This document shows positions 55,160 through 64,000 of a DNA stretch of 64,000 bases, piece by piece (position 1 is the stretch's first letter; each line of letters starts with the position of its first letter). Location: positions 1 through 64,000 of the forward strand of contig CAMXCT020001109.1 in NCBI GenBank assembly GCA_947184155.2, in the 5' to 3' direction. The notes beneath the pieces are model-generated. The model saw only the letters and a program-made list of their open reading frames with translations, did not search any database and was not told the DNA's origin. The DNA is from Cladocopium goreaui (lineage: Eukaryota > Sar > Dinophyceae > Suessiales > Symbiodiniaceae). The position numbers and the translations under genes were made by a program.

Positions 55160-56924
55160 ACTTTTCATAGTGAGAGGAAATCGTTGGCCTGGAAAAAAAT
55201 GGCACAAAGTGTACAGCAAGCAAAATTGAGCAAATGTCTCATATGAACTTATGTCCTTCTGCATATCAGTGTTGACGGGAACACCCAATGCCAGAAAATC
55301 GGAGGATGTCCATTGTTCGCTGAACCATTTCATGTCACCATTTTGCAAAGCGAAGGAATCCGCCCACTTGGCAATGATTGCCGTGAGCGCATGCATCAGC
55401 TGCTGCCTCTCCATTCCAAAGGGGCTTTGGGTTCATTGAAACAAATGGGATCAAATGTTGCAACCATGCTTTGTACATAGACAGGATACGTTGAGAGCTA
55501 GGGCTGATGGTACGGTTGCTGGATGTCGGATCAAGGATACGCAGCCAAATCCTTTTTTCATATAAGCGACAATTTCGAACATCCTCAATTGATTGGACTG
55601 GTTGATGCCGCACCGATAAGAGTTGTCCACCAATAGGAATCGCTGTCCCAATGGGGCGGACATTGAAATGCAGGGTGTCTGACAAGCAGGCGATAGTGGT
55701 CAACCAGTATCCCGGATCCACCGGAAACAGGGTGGCGGGAGCTTGGTACATGTCAGCATAAAGATGGTGAATAAATGCCCGCATGACAGGAAACAACTGA
55801 GTGACCCAGAGAAGTAGTCCCACAAACTTCTCAATCTGCTTCTTGGAGGTCTTGGGTCGTTGCAAAAGTTCATCAATGAGCGACAGCAGTTTGTCACGTT
55901 TGGTCAGTTGCAGTTTGATTATGCCCGTGGAAAAATTGAGAGTCCAGCCAATCCAGTTGACTTGACGGTCCAATTCTGCTTTACGCCAGCTAATCGGCAG
56001 CCGAAACGCTTGCAAAAACAATGTGACCAATGCTGCAGTAACTGGGAGAATATCTAAACGTTGAACCAGAAGCCAATCGTCCACAAACAAAAATAAGGCA
56101 TTGGCTACGTAAATGATCTGATGGAGAAGTCGTGTCCAAAACGCTCCCAGTCTACCGCACCAGAAAGCTGAAAATTTTGCTCCAAATGGACATACGCGAT
56201 AGAAATATAGTTTATTGTTCAAACTGAAGCCCACCAATCCACGATGTTCTTCTTTGATGACACAGAGTTTGTGAGCAGACTTAGCGTCAAGGCCAAGTGC
56301 TCCAAGTTCCTCGGATTGATTGCATAGAGGATATCAGCGTTGAACCTCTTTGGCACTGGGAAGCTGTTGATGTTCCCGGATATTGCAGTTAGGATTTGTG
56401 CCACATACTGTATAGTCAACCACCAAGCGTGGGGGGTCTCGAGTCAGAAAGTGCGACCCCAATTTCCCAATGGCTACACCTTGAGGCCAACGTTGTTTAG
56501 CCTCCTCCACCGCGCCTTCAAAACAAATGAGCCAGCCTTTTGAGATTTCCTCGGCAACCAATTCTGATGTAATGTCAGGATGGTCCTCTGCAGTTTTCCA
56601 GTTAGTAAGATGAATAGACAAATCTGAAGGTGCAGGTTCCTGCGTTTCCACTTTGGATGCAAATTCATTGGAGGGCTTGATGTCCTCCTGATAACCTGTC
56701 GATACCCCTGCAATGAGTTCAGAAAATAAATGGGCGTCCGGGTCCTCCATCAAAGTGCTCAATGCTGCCAGAGCGTGAAGACATAACGGCTGATCAGCTC
56801 TAACTTGCCAATCCAGAGGTGATGGGATGGGCAACAACGAGTCCAAAGAGGCCCGAAAACTATTTATAATGTCATCTGAAAAAGGAGGGTCTGTCTTCTT
56901 CTGCAAACAATGAGCCGTAATCAT
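55125..56924 (-). pseudogene. element A reverse transcriptase-RNase H (copy 2), interrupted
   Basis: ATG 56,924 overlaps the TGA of the upstream ORF. The frame is intact through AIGKLGSHFLTRDPPRLVVD and LPSAKEVQR, then meets an in-frame TGA at 56,334-56,336. Past the TGA the same frame continues with LGLDAKSAHK (motif A), CPFGAKFSAFW (B) and LFVDDW (C), and IGWTLNFS, to 55,335; a one-base shift then enters frame 55,414-55,088 with SYETFAQ and SDNTAAEA of RNase H, which the insertion at 55,124 cuts off. The TGA and the RNase H shift are shared with copy 1 and so predate the duplication. Confidence 0.85.
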
Positions 56925-58084
56925 CTTATGCCAGTTGTTTTGAAGGATTTTTGGGATCCAATGATCTCTCGAACAGCTCTAAAGAAATTGGGGGCTTCGG
57001 AAGGAGGTTTTGACCAATCTGGCTGGGATGGAAGACCTCCCCCATCAACAAACCCTGTGGGATTCTGAAAAAGATGTTTTTTGGGAAATAAATCAAAAAC
57101 GTTCTGCCAGCAAACTTGGGTATCCAGTGGTGTAAGGAGCACAGAAATTTTTGAAGCAAATGCTGATGCCAAAGCTGGGGGGTACGCCGCAGAACCCTTG
57201 CTCATGTAGACCCCATGCTCATCTCGTACACCAGCGATCGAAGGATGAGCTTGCTTACCATGGTCACAAACCGCTGCTATCTCTGACAGGGGGTGAAAAG
57301 AAGATGCAAATAACCACGTCTTCATGATGTTCCAATTGAAAGCACATGCAGCTAATAAGATCAGGGAACATCCGGCTAACCTGACCCATTCTTGAGTGCA
57401 TGATTCACTCCAGCTCATAGCACCTGATGGTTGTTCTAAATGTCCATGCCCACCTGCAGAATATGTTACAGAAATCGAATTGACACATCTGTCCAAGATG
57501 GTAGCACTATCCTGCAAACGTTGGGTCTCCAATGGGGTCAAATCTGGTACCCCGTCCAACATGTCTGGTGTTCGAATGGCCTTGGGGCCACCTGGACGAA
57601 GTTTAAGCAGGCTATATTCTGTGCACGACGGTGACGCCGCTGAATATCCAATGACCCCGGATCCACACAAACGCAGCAATTGTTCATAAAATGGATCGTG
57701 CAACAAATCCATGTTTGAATCCACCAGTAAATCTATAGCCAGTGCTGGGAGCGCCAAGGCAGAGACAGCTGTAGTCAGTGGTGCATCGACGCCACTGCAG
57801 ATGTCTAGGAAGATCTTGGTTCCCTGACAACTCCAAGGAGTCAAAAGTTCTTGTGCAAAATTTGTTATTTGAGTACGTAAAGAAAGCTGTGCTGAACCAG
57901 CTGAAGCTGTCACATGAAATTGCGCTCTGAGGTGCTCTGGGAGCGGCTTGTCGCCGAAACCTGTGATTTTGGGGTCGTTGCCAACGGAATGGGTGGCAAC
58001 TGAGCCTACGCTGTGCTTTGAGTAATCAATAGGGGGGAGAGTAGGATCGCGTCGCGTGATACGTGTAAACTGAACCAATCGCAA
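56921..58084 (-). CDS. element A methyltransferase-like protein (intact copy)
   Basis: A 387-codon frame opening after a TAG; its first codon is TTG and no ATG precedes the domain (first Met near residue 125), so the real start is unclear. Visible: IFLDICSGVDAPLTTAV (91-107), like a SAM-binding motif I; LAIDLLVDSN; SPSCTEYSLL (151-160), in the position of a C5-methyltransferase Pro-Cys loop but with Ser for the second Pro; GHLEQPSGAMSW (214-225), in the position of motif VI. The rest has no family I recognise. It ends in a TGA sharing bases with the ATG of the RT ORF (ATGA), implying coupled expression. It could instead be another Rossmann-type enzyme, or inactive. Confidence 0.55.
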   Translation of the reverse strand: MRLVQFTRITRRDPTLPPIDYSKHSVGSVATHSVGNDPKITGFGDKPLPEHLRAQFHVTASAGSAQLSLRTQITNFAQELLTPWSCQGTKIFLDICSGVDAPLTTAVSALALPALAIDLLVDSNMDLLHDPFYEQLLRLCGSGVIGYSAASPSCTEYSLLKLRPGGPKAIRTPDMLDGVPDLTPLETQRLQDSATILDRCVNSISVTYSAGGHGHLEQPSGAMSWSESCTQEWVRLAGCSLILLAACAFNWNIMKTWLFASSFHPLSEIAAVCDHGKQAHPSIAGVRDEHGVYMSKGSAAYPPALASAFASKISVLLTPLDTQVCWQNVFDLFPKKHLFQNPTGFVDGGGLPSQPDWSKPPSEAPNFFRAVREIIGSQKSFKTTGIR

Positions 58085-59192
58085 GACTCGACCAGAAACT
58101 CCAAACTAAAAATTTCACATCACATCAAAACGACATGCCACAGAAAATCACTGCAGTTGAAACGACATGTGTGTAAACTGACATCAATTGAAAGGCTGAA
58201 GCAGAAACCTTCACACGCATTTTGGACACGTCGGTGGTGAAGCCTGCACTCTGTGTCTTCACGTTGTACCATGGTACAAACGCTGTAGTTGTGTGAGCCT
58301 TCACACAAAGTTTTCAGCAATCCACCAAGCTTCCAAGTCTGTAGAATTGAAACACCCAAGCTTTCAAGTTTGTAGGATTGAAACATCCCAGTCTGTTGTC
58401 GTTCAAGATGCCTCACCCCTGGGTGACAAGTGCAGGCATCATCCCAAGGGTGGGCTGGGCGGGTACCCAAAAGTTTTCTCCAAGCCATAGCTCACGAAAA
58501 ATAAAATTCGTCATGAATCAAGTGCAAGTTGAAGTCATCAAAACTGAATGTTTGACAAGCATTGACAGTCACAGTAAAAAACCACAAGTCACCTCTGTTG
58601 AAGTCCAAGTACTGTAAAATTTCCAGAAGCTCAAAAAGGCATCGAGAAAATGATTCCAGAGAAACTTTGCCACACTCTGCAAATTGAAAACTGGAATTTG
58701 TTTGTTGAGGTTGTTGTTCGGCAACGGAGTTAACCCAGCGACGAAGCAGTACCCAAGCAAAGCACCCACAACGAATCCCACCCACCCGCCCTGATACCCA
58801 AAGCGCCGCATAGACCCACAGGGCAAGCCCAGTGAAGCCTACGCTGTGCTTTGAGTAATCAATAGGGGGGAGAGTAGGATCGCGTCGCGTGATACGTGTA
58901 AACTGAACCAATCGCAAGACTCGACCAGAAACTCCAAACTAAAAATTTCACATCACATCAAAACGACATGCCACAGAAAATCACTGCAGTTGAAACGACA
59001 TGTGTGTAAACTGACATCAATTGAAAGGCTGAAGCAGAAACCTTCACACGCATTTTGGACACGTCGGTGGTGAAGCCTGCACTCTGTGTCTTCACGTTGT
59101 ACCATTGTACAAACGCTGTAGTTGTGTGAGCCTTCACACAAAGTTTTCAGCAATCCACCAAGCTTCCAAGTCTGTAGAATTGAAACACCCAC
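58003..59192. repeat. R1 and R2 direct repeats, duplicated copy
   Basis: Counterparts of 44,549-44,904 and 45,382-45,737 separated by the same spacer. One visible change in the first is CCATGGTAC for CCATTGTAC. Confidence 0.8.
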
Positions 59193-59224
59193 CGCAGCGA
59201 AAGACGAAAAGGAAGATTGGACAT

Positions 59225-62200
59225 TTACCAAGGTGTCTTATCGACTCTCTTCCTCTTCTTTTCTGGTTCCTTCGGAATCGATGTTTTCGCCAACAAACGT
59301 GCCTCATCAAAATCTGCCTTGACCTGCCAAAGTGCATGTATGATCTCCGTCGGGATATCATCATATTCAACATGTAGCCTTTTCTCCATGTCCAGTTGTG
59401 TGAAAACAGAGTTAGTGATATCATCTGCAACCGTGTTCTCTTCACGGGGTCTCCATTTCAGCTTGACCACCGTCCTAGATCGTGCAAGAAGTGATGAAAG
59501 TTGCATGTTCACCAACATCAACGGCCACTTCGTGGTCGACCGCTTCTGAGATAAATATTCATTTGCTCTATTGTCCGTACCTGCTGTCAAATGTAACTCA
59601 AGCTCCTTCCTAGAACGAGCGTCTCCCGACCATCCAAACACAACTAATGCTGCAAGTGTCGCCAATAATTCGGCCGAAGTTGAGGCCCACTGTGACCCCT
59701 TCCCATGTGAAAATAAATATGGCACGTCGGACTCCGACAGAATAAGCTGGAACCATCGACCAGTTGATATTTCCCATCCACCAAGGACAACTGAAGTGTC
59801 AGTGCACTTTGCATCTGTCCTGAATTGCTCACCTGTGAATGTGGCCGGCCTCTTCGCTGAGACCATGTAAGTTTCAGATCTGAACTCAGTCAGCAAATAT
59901 GTCATTGTCAAGATCACCGCATCCGGAAGCTTCGCAACTGTGCTGCCGGATGTGGCTGATGCCCAAGCATACAATGGCGATAAATGCGGCTTCAGCCACA
60001 CCAGTAACTGAGAGACGAATCCAAGCCGGCCAAGAAATTCAGAGAATTCACGAGTCACAACCACAAACCTCTTTTCCGCAGCGGTGTTGATCCATTTCAC
60101 AAGCCAATCGCCCCTTCGTAAAGAAATCCCTACCTCATTGAGGTCATATCTCAGTTGGTATCCAACAAATTCAGAGGAGAACCCGCCACGAAACTTGTGA
60201 TAGGCAAACGGTGTGCCAACCAGTTCAAAGGCCAAGATCCAAACCCACAAGTTCGAAAATTTCTCCCTGCCGACAAATGATCCGTGTAAGTCGTCAACAT
60301 AAACCAGATGAAGAAACCAAGCGTTCATCATGAGATGCCCTACAAATCGTCCAACCATTGCCAAGAGTTTCGCCCACCAGTAGGGCGCGCTTGAGATGCC
60401 AAAAGTTCCAACCCTGTTAACCCACACTGTAGGTGAGTCAGTGTTTGCTTTGCAACACATGTATGGCCAATCACAACGACGCACCTTCACAAGTCTGTGT
60501 GCCGCTTTAATGTCTGCCGACACACAAAAGGGAGCTTCCAAGGTTTCAACAGATTCCCTCACCACTGCTGCAACTTCAGCAGGTCCAGGGCATTGTATCT
60601 GATCTCTGTAAACAATGCGATTGTTAACTTGAACTGAATGTGTACCATCATGTAGTGGCCTGACGGTGCCGTCAGGCTTGGCAATCGCAGCCATGGCAGC
60701 AATCCTGATACGCTCTTCACCAAACTCCTGCTTCAACGTAGAAAACCTGGTCGGGTACATGCGCCCCAATGCCTCCTCTTCTCTGAACTTGGCTTCCAAC
60801 TCAGTGGATGAGACCTGAGCTGATTGATAGTTGTTTGCAATGGGATTGAACTCGGAGTCATCAAGTTTTCTATGCTTCACTTTCTCAGGGTATACCTGAG
60901 GTGTCCGTGGCAGTGGTGCATCAACACCCAATGGCACCCCGGTCGCAAAACTATCCTCTATGTCCACCAGAGTTGGGGCGTCTGGATCCCCAAACACTGT
61001 GAGCCATTGTGACAGCCCCCTAAGCAAAAACGGTTGTCCCTCATCAACAATAAGTGCATCTGCTGGATCAGACAAAAGGGAAGCCCACCTCTTTCTCAAT
61101 GCTGTAAGCTCTCCAACTGAAAACGGTGAGGATTCAAACTTTCCAGTAACCAATCTGAACGCCGCTGCCCTGACATCAGGGATGCATCTGTGAACCATAT
61201 CCTGCAGCAAAACAAAAGTCTCTGACGCCAACTTTCTCATTGTGTCCGACCTCCTCACACCTCTTGCAAGAGGTGGCCATCTCGTGGGTGAGCAAAGACC
61301 AAACCCATCCACAAACTCACGAGAGCGGCCATCCCATTCAACACTAATAGGGCGGCCCCTATTCAAGCATGCTTCCATATCAAAGCCCTGTGTGTCATGT
61401 ACCTCGTCATCATCGTTTTCAGCACATGCATGGTTCTGAGCCTCTCCTGGGGCCGTATCTGTTGTTGGCGTAGCTGTATCCCTGCAAAACACCGCTGTGC
61501 AAGAAGGCATAGCACTTGACTCAAGTGGTGCCGCTGCTGACTCAGTTGACTCAACGTTGGAGGCTGTTTTGTGAGAAGGGGCAATACTCGACTCAAGTGG
61601 GGCTCCAGCCCCACTTGACTCAAGTGAAGCCAATTGCTTGCCATTCTTTGCACCCCCTCCGGAGGTTGCGACAGCACCAAAAATGGCATCTGCAATAAAT
61701 TTGCACATACCTGGAGGGTATGCTGCACTTGGACTTGTATTCCAACGGTTTCCAGTCTTTCCCATAAGTTTGTACGTGTGTCTGTGACCGCATTTCTGTG
61801 GAAGTGGACCCAAATACCTGTTAGTCTTGTCAAACTTTGGAAACCCCAAGTAGCACCTGCGGTCTTGAACCTGAAAATTACACATCAGTCGTGTAGGCTT
61901 GGATGTCAATGCGCCAAATTGGCACTGATGAATTGCTATTGTGATACCGTGACACCATGCAAGTAAATTGTGGATCTCCTCCCATTGCCATATGGAGCCT
62001 GGGACCTCACCGTCAACGATCCCTAAATCTTCAGGGTGCTCAAGCAAAAACCATCCGTCATGCTGTACAACTACATAGCAAGCATTAATGCACTGCAAGA
62101 CAAACTCATTGGCCTCGTTGACGATTTTCGCATTAACATTTGAAAGCCATGGGAATCCCTTAGGCCATGTGCGACTTCTGAGTGGCCTTGGGCCAGGATA

Positions 62201-62485
62201 CCGTCGCCATTGAAATCGTGCACGTGAAAAGGTGTTGCACGGAGGACTGACGATCAAAAACCATCCTCCCTCCTTGAGTGTCTCACATATCTGGTCCCAC
62301 AGCTCTTTGCTTCGCAAATCATGTGTCTCAGAACGTTCGATGTCAAATTCCTGCAACTGCAATCGAATCTTTCCAGCTTCCTCCAGCTTTTTCAAGAAAG
62401 TGCTGACATCCGATTGCCGCCGCTTCCCAGCAAACAAATAGAGAACCTTTACCAGCACTGGCTGTGCCGGTGGCCCGTTTGGCAC
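59225..62485 (-). CDS. element B Pol: methyltransferase-like, RT, RNase H (intact)
   Basis: 1,086 codons, first codon GTG, no ATG before about residue 375. Residues 14-24 VLYLFAGKRRQ resemble a motif I; FDIERSETHDL follows; WFLIVSPPCNTFSRARF has PPC at 81-83 with CxxFS, the C5-methyltransferase motif IV pattern; GWFLLEHPED (Glu 149) is at the motif VI position. A low-complexity Ser/Glu linker (about 270-370) leads to RT: KPDGTVRPLHDGTH, motif A SADIKAAHR, motif B GTFGISSAPYWWAKL, motif C YVDD at 729-732. RNase H has DAKCTDTS, STSAELLA, TDNRAN and NTVADDITN (D-E-D-D). No integrase, recombinase or endonuclease is visible. Preceded in the same frame by the Gag-like finger ORF with one TGA between. 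It is the best preserved copy in the window. Confidence 0.88.
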   Translation of the reverse strand: MPNGPPAQPVLVKVLYLFAGKRRQSDVSTFLKKLEEAGKIRLQLQEFDIERSETHDLRSKELWDQICETLKEGGWFLIVSPPCNTFSRARFQWRRYPGPRPLRSRTWPKGFPWLSNVNAKIVNEANEFVLQCINACYVVVQHDGWFLLEHPEDLGIVDGEVPGSIWQWEEIHNLLAWCHGITIAIHQCQFGALTSKPTRLMCNFQVQDRRCYLGFPKFDKTNRYLGPLPQKCGHRHTYKLMGKTGNRWNTSPSAAYPPGMCKFIADAIFGAVATSGGGAKNGKQLASLESSGAGAPLESSIAPSHKTASNVESTESAAAPLESSAMPSCTAVFCRDTATPTTDTAPGEAQNHACAENDDDEVHDTQGFDMEACLNRGRPISVEWDGRSREFVDGFGLCSPTRWPPLARGVRRSDTMRKLASETFVLLQDMVHRCIPDVRAAAFRLVTGKFESSPFSVGELTALRKRWASLLSDPADALIVDEGQPFLLRGLSQWLTVFGDPDAPTLVDIEDSFATGVPLGVDAPLPRTPQVYPEKVKHRKLDDSEFNPIANNYQSAQVSSTELEAKFREEEALGRMYPTRFSTLKQEFGEERIRIAAMAAIAKPDGTVRPLHDGTHSVQVNNRIVYRDQIQCPGPAEVAAVVRESVETLEAPFCVSADIKAAHRLVKVRRCDWPYMCCKANTDSPTVWVNRVGTFGISSAPYWWAKLLAMVGRFVGHLMMNAWFLHLVYVDDLHGSFVGREKFSNLWVWILAFELVGTPFAYHKFRGGFSSEFVGYQLRYDLNEVGISLRRGDWLVKWINTAAEKRFVVVTREFSEFLGRLGFVSQLLVWLKPHLSPLYAWASATSGSTVAKLPDAVILTMTYLLTEFRSETYMVSAKRPATFTGEQFRTDAKCTDTSVVLGGWEISTGRWFQLILSESDVPYLFSHGKGSQWASTSAELLATLAALVVFGWSGDARSRKELELHLTAGTDNRANEYLSQKRSTTKWPLMLVNMQLSSLLARSRTVVKLKWRPREENTVADDITNSVFTQLDMEKRLHVEYDDIPTEIIHALWQVKADFDEARLLAKTSIPKEPEKKRKRVDKTPW

Positions 62486-62521
62486 GCCACCCCGGCTGGG
62501 ATGGGTTGGCTGCCCATCATG

Positions 62522-62946
62522 TCACGAGCCAACAACTTCTTTGTGTTTGATGGCGGGATGGTCGCCATAACAGCCCTTGACCCGGCACTGATGAACTCGA
62601 TCACATTTGCCATTGCAAGTGCCTGTATTGTAACCAAAGCACAACTCACGATTGTCTGGTGTCCTCCATGCCAGCTGCAAACCAGCTAACTCTTTACGGA
62701 TCTCCTTTCCCTTGCCTTTTGAGCCTTTGCCCTTTCCCTTTTGTGTTTGAAATTTTCCGCCACCCTTGCTGTTGAACCTTTGAAACTTGTTCTGCTGAAA
62801 GCCCTCTGAGTGCTGTGACATGGAAGCGCGTAACGCAACAGGGGTGGTGAAAAACGTCTCCTTGAGCTCCGGGTCATGGATCACCCGGTGCAAAGCATCG
62901 GCAAGTGAGATACCATCTCTGACAATCATCTTGCAAGCCTCTTTAC
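62522..62946 (-). CDS. element B Gag-like finger region (copy 2, truncated 5')
   Basis: Reads ACKMIVRDGISLADALHRVI, a Gly/Lys-rich tract (KGKGKGSKGKGKE) and LCFGYNTGTCNGKCDRVHQC then GCYGDHPAIKH, a Cys/His-rich finger. Unlike copy 1 there is no frameshift. The frame stops at TGA 62,522-62,524; the following codons (HDGQPTHPSRGGV) lead in frame to Pol. To the right of 62,946 the sequence changes, and the frame to 63,013 (MQHAWIDVERPGG...) is a fusion across the duplication border. Confidence 0.6.
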
Positions 62947-64000
62947 TTTTTTTTCCGTCCAACGCCGTGTGGCTTCCGCCAGGTCGTTCAACATCTATCC
63001 AAGCATGTTGCATATGAGATTAATTAATTAATTCACGCAGAGGCCGAAGCTGTAGTGGCCGCAAAAGTAAACTGGTAGAGGACCGATACATAGTCCAAAG
63101 TCCTTGTCACGTTCCAGAGAACAAAAACCGAAACACAAAGAACCAAAAGCAAAAACAACACCAAAACAAACCCAAACAAAAACACAACCCACACAAAAAG
63201 AAAAACAACCACAAAGCCACAAAACCGTGACGTGACAGTTTCCAGTTTATGGGTGAAACAGATCTGTTGAGGCGAGAGGTGATAGCTTAGTATCATCTCG
63301 GCGCATGCAGATGACAACTTGTGTGTTATGTTCGCAGGCCCATAAAAATAAACAACAACAAGACAAACGACGAAATCACCATGGGCCAATTGAAGGGTGC
63401 GGGAAGCAACAAGGCTCAATGCGGAAACCAGGGATCCCCCCAGCCAGGATCCCCGAGATCACAACGAGCAGCCTTCACGGCATGACATTCACCCTGACAC
63501 TTTGAAGCAAACACCGACAACGCCGGGTCACAACAAAGTGGTGAGAAAACTACCGCAGTGAAACAGGAGAGTGAAACGTGATCTAAGGTGAAAAATAAAC
63601 ATCGAGGCTACGGCACTCAGGGCACCCTCAGAGTCCGCTCAGTTGTTCTTTTCCTAGCATCATCATCGTTGGGAGCTGCCGTGCACTCTTGCGGTGTATA
63701 CCGCTTTCACAACTGAATCCCATGCGATCGAGGTCGCGAAGGGCGAGCTCGACAGCATGGATGCAGGCTTGCAAGCGTTGAGCAGCTCGAGCGGTCAACT
63801 TAGCAGGTGTTGCAACCAACTGCATTTGATGCGGTCGGGTGATCATGGTAGCTGGCTCAGTTACCTTGGTGTAGGAATGCGAGCGTTTTTCTCTGCCCAG
63901 GGACCAGGTCTATCCTCAAAGTGTTCAAACGAGGTTCTGGACAGGCAACTTGTGTCAGCTGTGTTAAGGTCCTCTGTCGGGTAATGTTGTACGCTCGCAT
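62947..64000. other. unassigned right end
   Basis: A C/A-rich stretch lies at 63,119-63,228. Near 63,628-63,984 both strands have short frames: minus AAQRLQACIHAVELALRDLD and plus HAIEVAKGELDSMDAGLQAL. One may be an exon (GC-richer than the surroundings), but I cannot choose the strand or assign a family. Confidence 0.3.

Larger units (their letters stand above)
51331..62946. repeat. segmental duplication, copy 2
   Basis: About 11.6 kb, direct repeat of 38,754-49,491. Longer by about 880 bases because of the insertion at 54,244-55,124. The right junction enters CTTTAC-TTTTTTTTCCGTCC. Confidence 0.95.

Noticed and set aside
56334-56336. In-frame TGA in element A RT as programmed readthrough or selenocysteine
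   Set aside because: Both copies share it by descent, and a downstream RNase H frameshift is also shared, so this lineage was already decaying.

Overview
The window reads as a transposon-dense stretch of a dinoflagellate nuclear genome, most likely a suessialean such as Symbiodiniaceae or Polarella. This is an inference from the retroelement families, a 10.8 kb purine-biased minisatellite and widely spaced exon-like blocks. I see no rRNA, tRNA, CRISPR or prokaryotic operon and no complete host gene. Almost all interpretable coding sequence is on the minus strand and belongs to retroelements.

Layout. 1-4,142: LINE-like element, with a zinc-finger ORF1 and a large ORF2 that runs off the left edge. 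4,143-7,250: AT-rich sequence without a recognisable gene. 7,251-15,266: a decayed Copia-type gag-pol (element C) with gag, zinc knuckle, protease, methyltransferase-like domain, integrase and Pro-rich linker but no RT, flanked by extra partial copies of its own 3' part. 15,267-19,857: intergenic sequence with two candidate internal exons, a degenerate minisatellite and a 138 bp hairpin element. 19,858-30,697: a giant satellite in three zones (30, 10 and 51 bp periods). 32,937-40,480: a complete Ty1/Copia LTR retrotransposon with identical 178 bp LTRs, 5 bp target duplication, PBS, PPT and a 1,965-codon pol frame. 41,384-44,630: element A (methyltransferase-like ORF, then RT-RNase H). 45,771-50,274: element B (Gag-like CCCH finger, methyltransferase-like domain, RT, RNase H). 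51,331-62,946: a second copy of the 38,754-49,491 block, carrying the Copia 5' half, A and B, with an extra ~880 bp TIR insertion inside A. 62,947-64,000: unassigned.

The most striking signal is that three different retroelement families (A, B and C) each encode, upstream of RT or integrase, a domain with the motif order of cytosine-C5 methyltransferases: a motif-I-like (F/Y/C)(A/S)G, then a Pro/Ser-Cys loop, then a Glu-containing strand. It is highly divergent. Dinoflagellates are known to have retrotransposons that captured genuine DNMTs; whether this domain is a degenerate relative, an unrelated Rossmann domain or convergence needs a structural or profile search. Element B copy 2 is the best specimen: 1,086 uninterrupted codons, no early ATG, and one in-frame TGA separating it from the Gag-like ORF.

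Start codons are uncertain for most retroelement ORFs: several reading frames open without an ATG, which fits fusion expression, frameshifting or decay.
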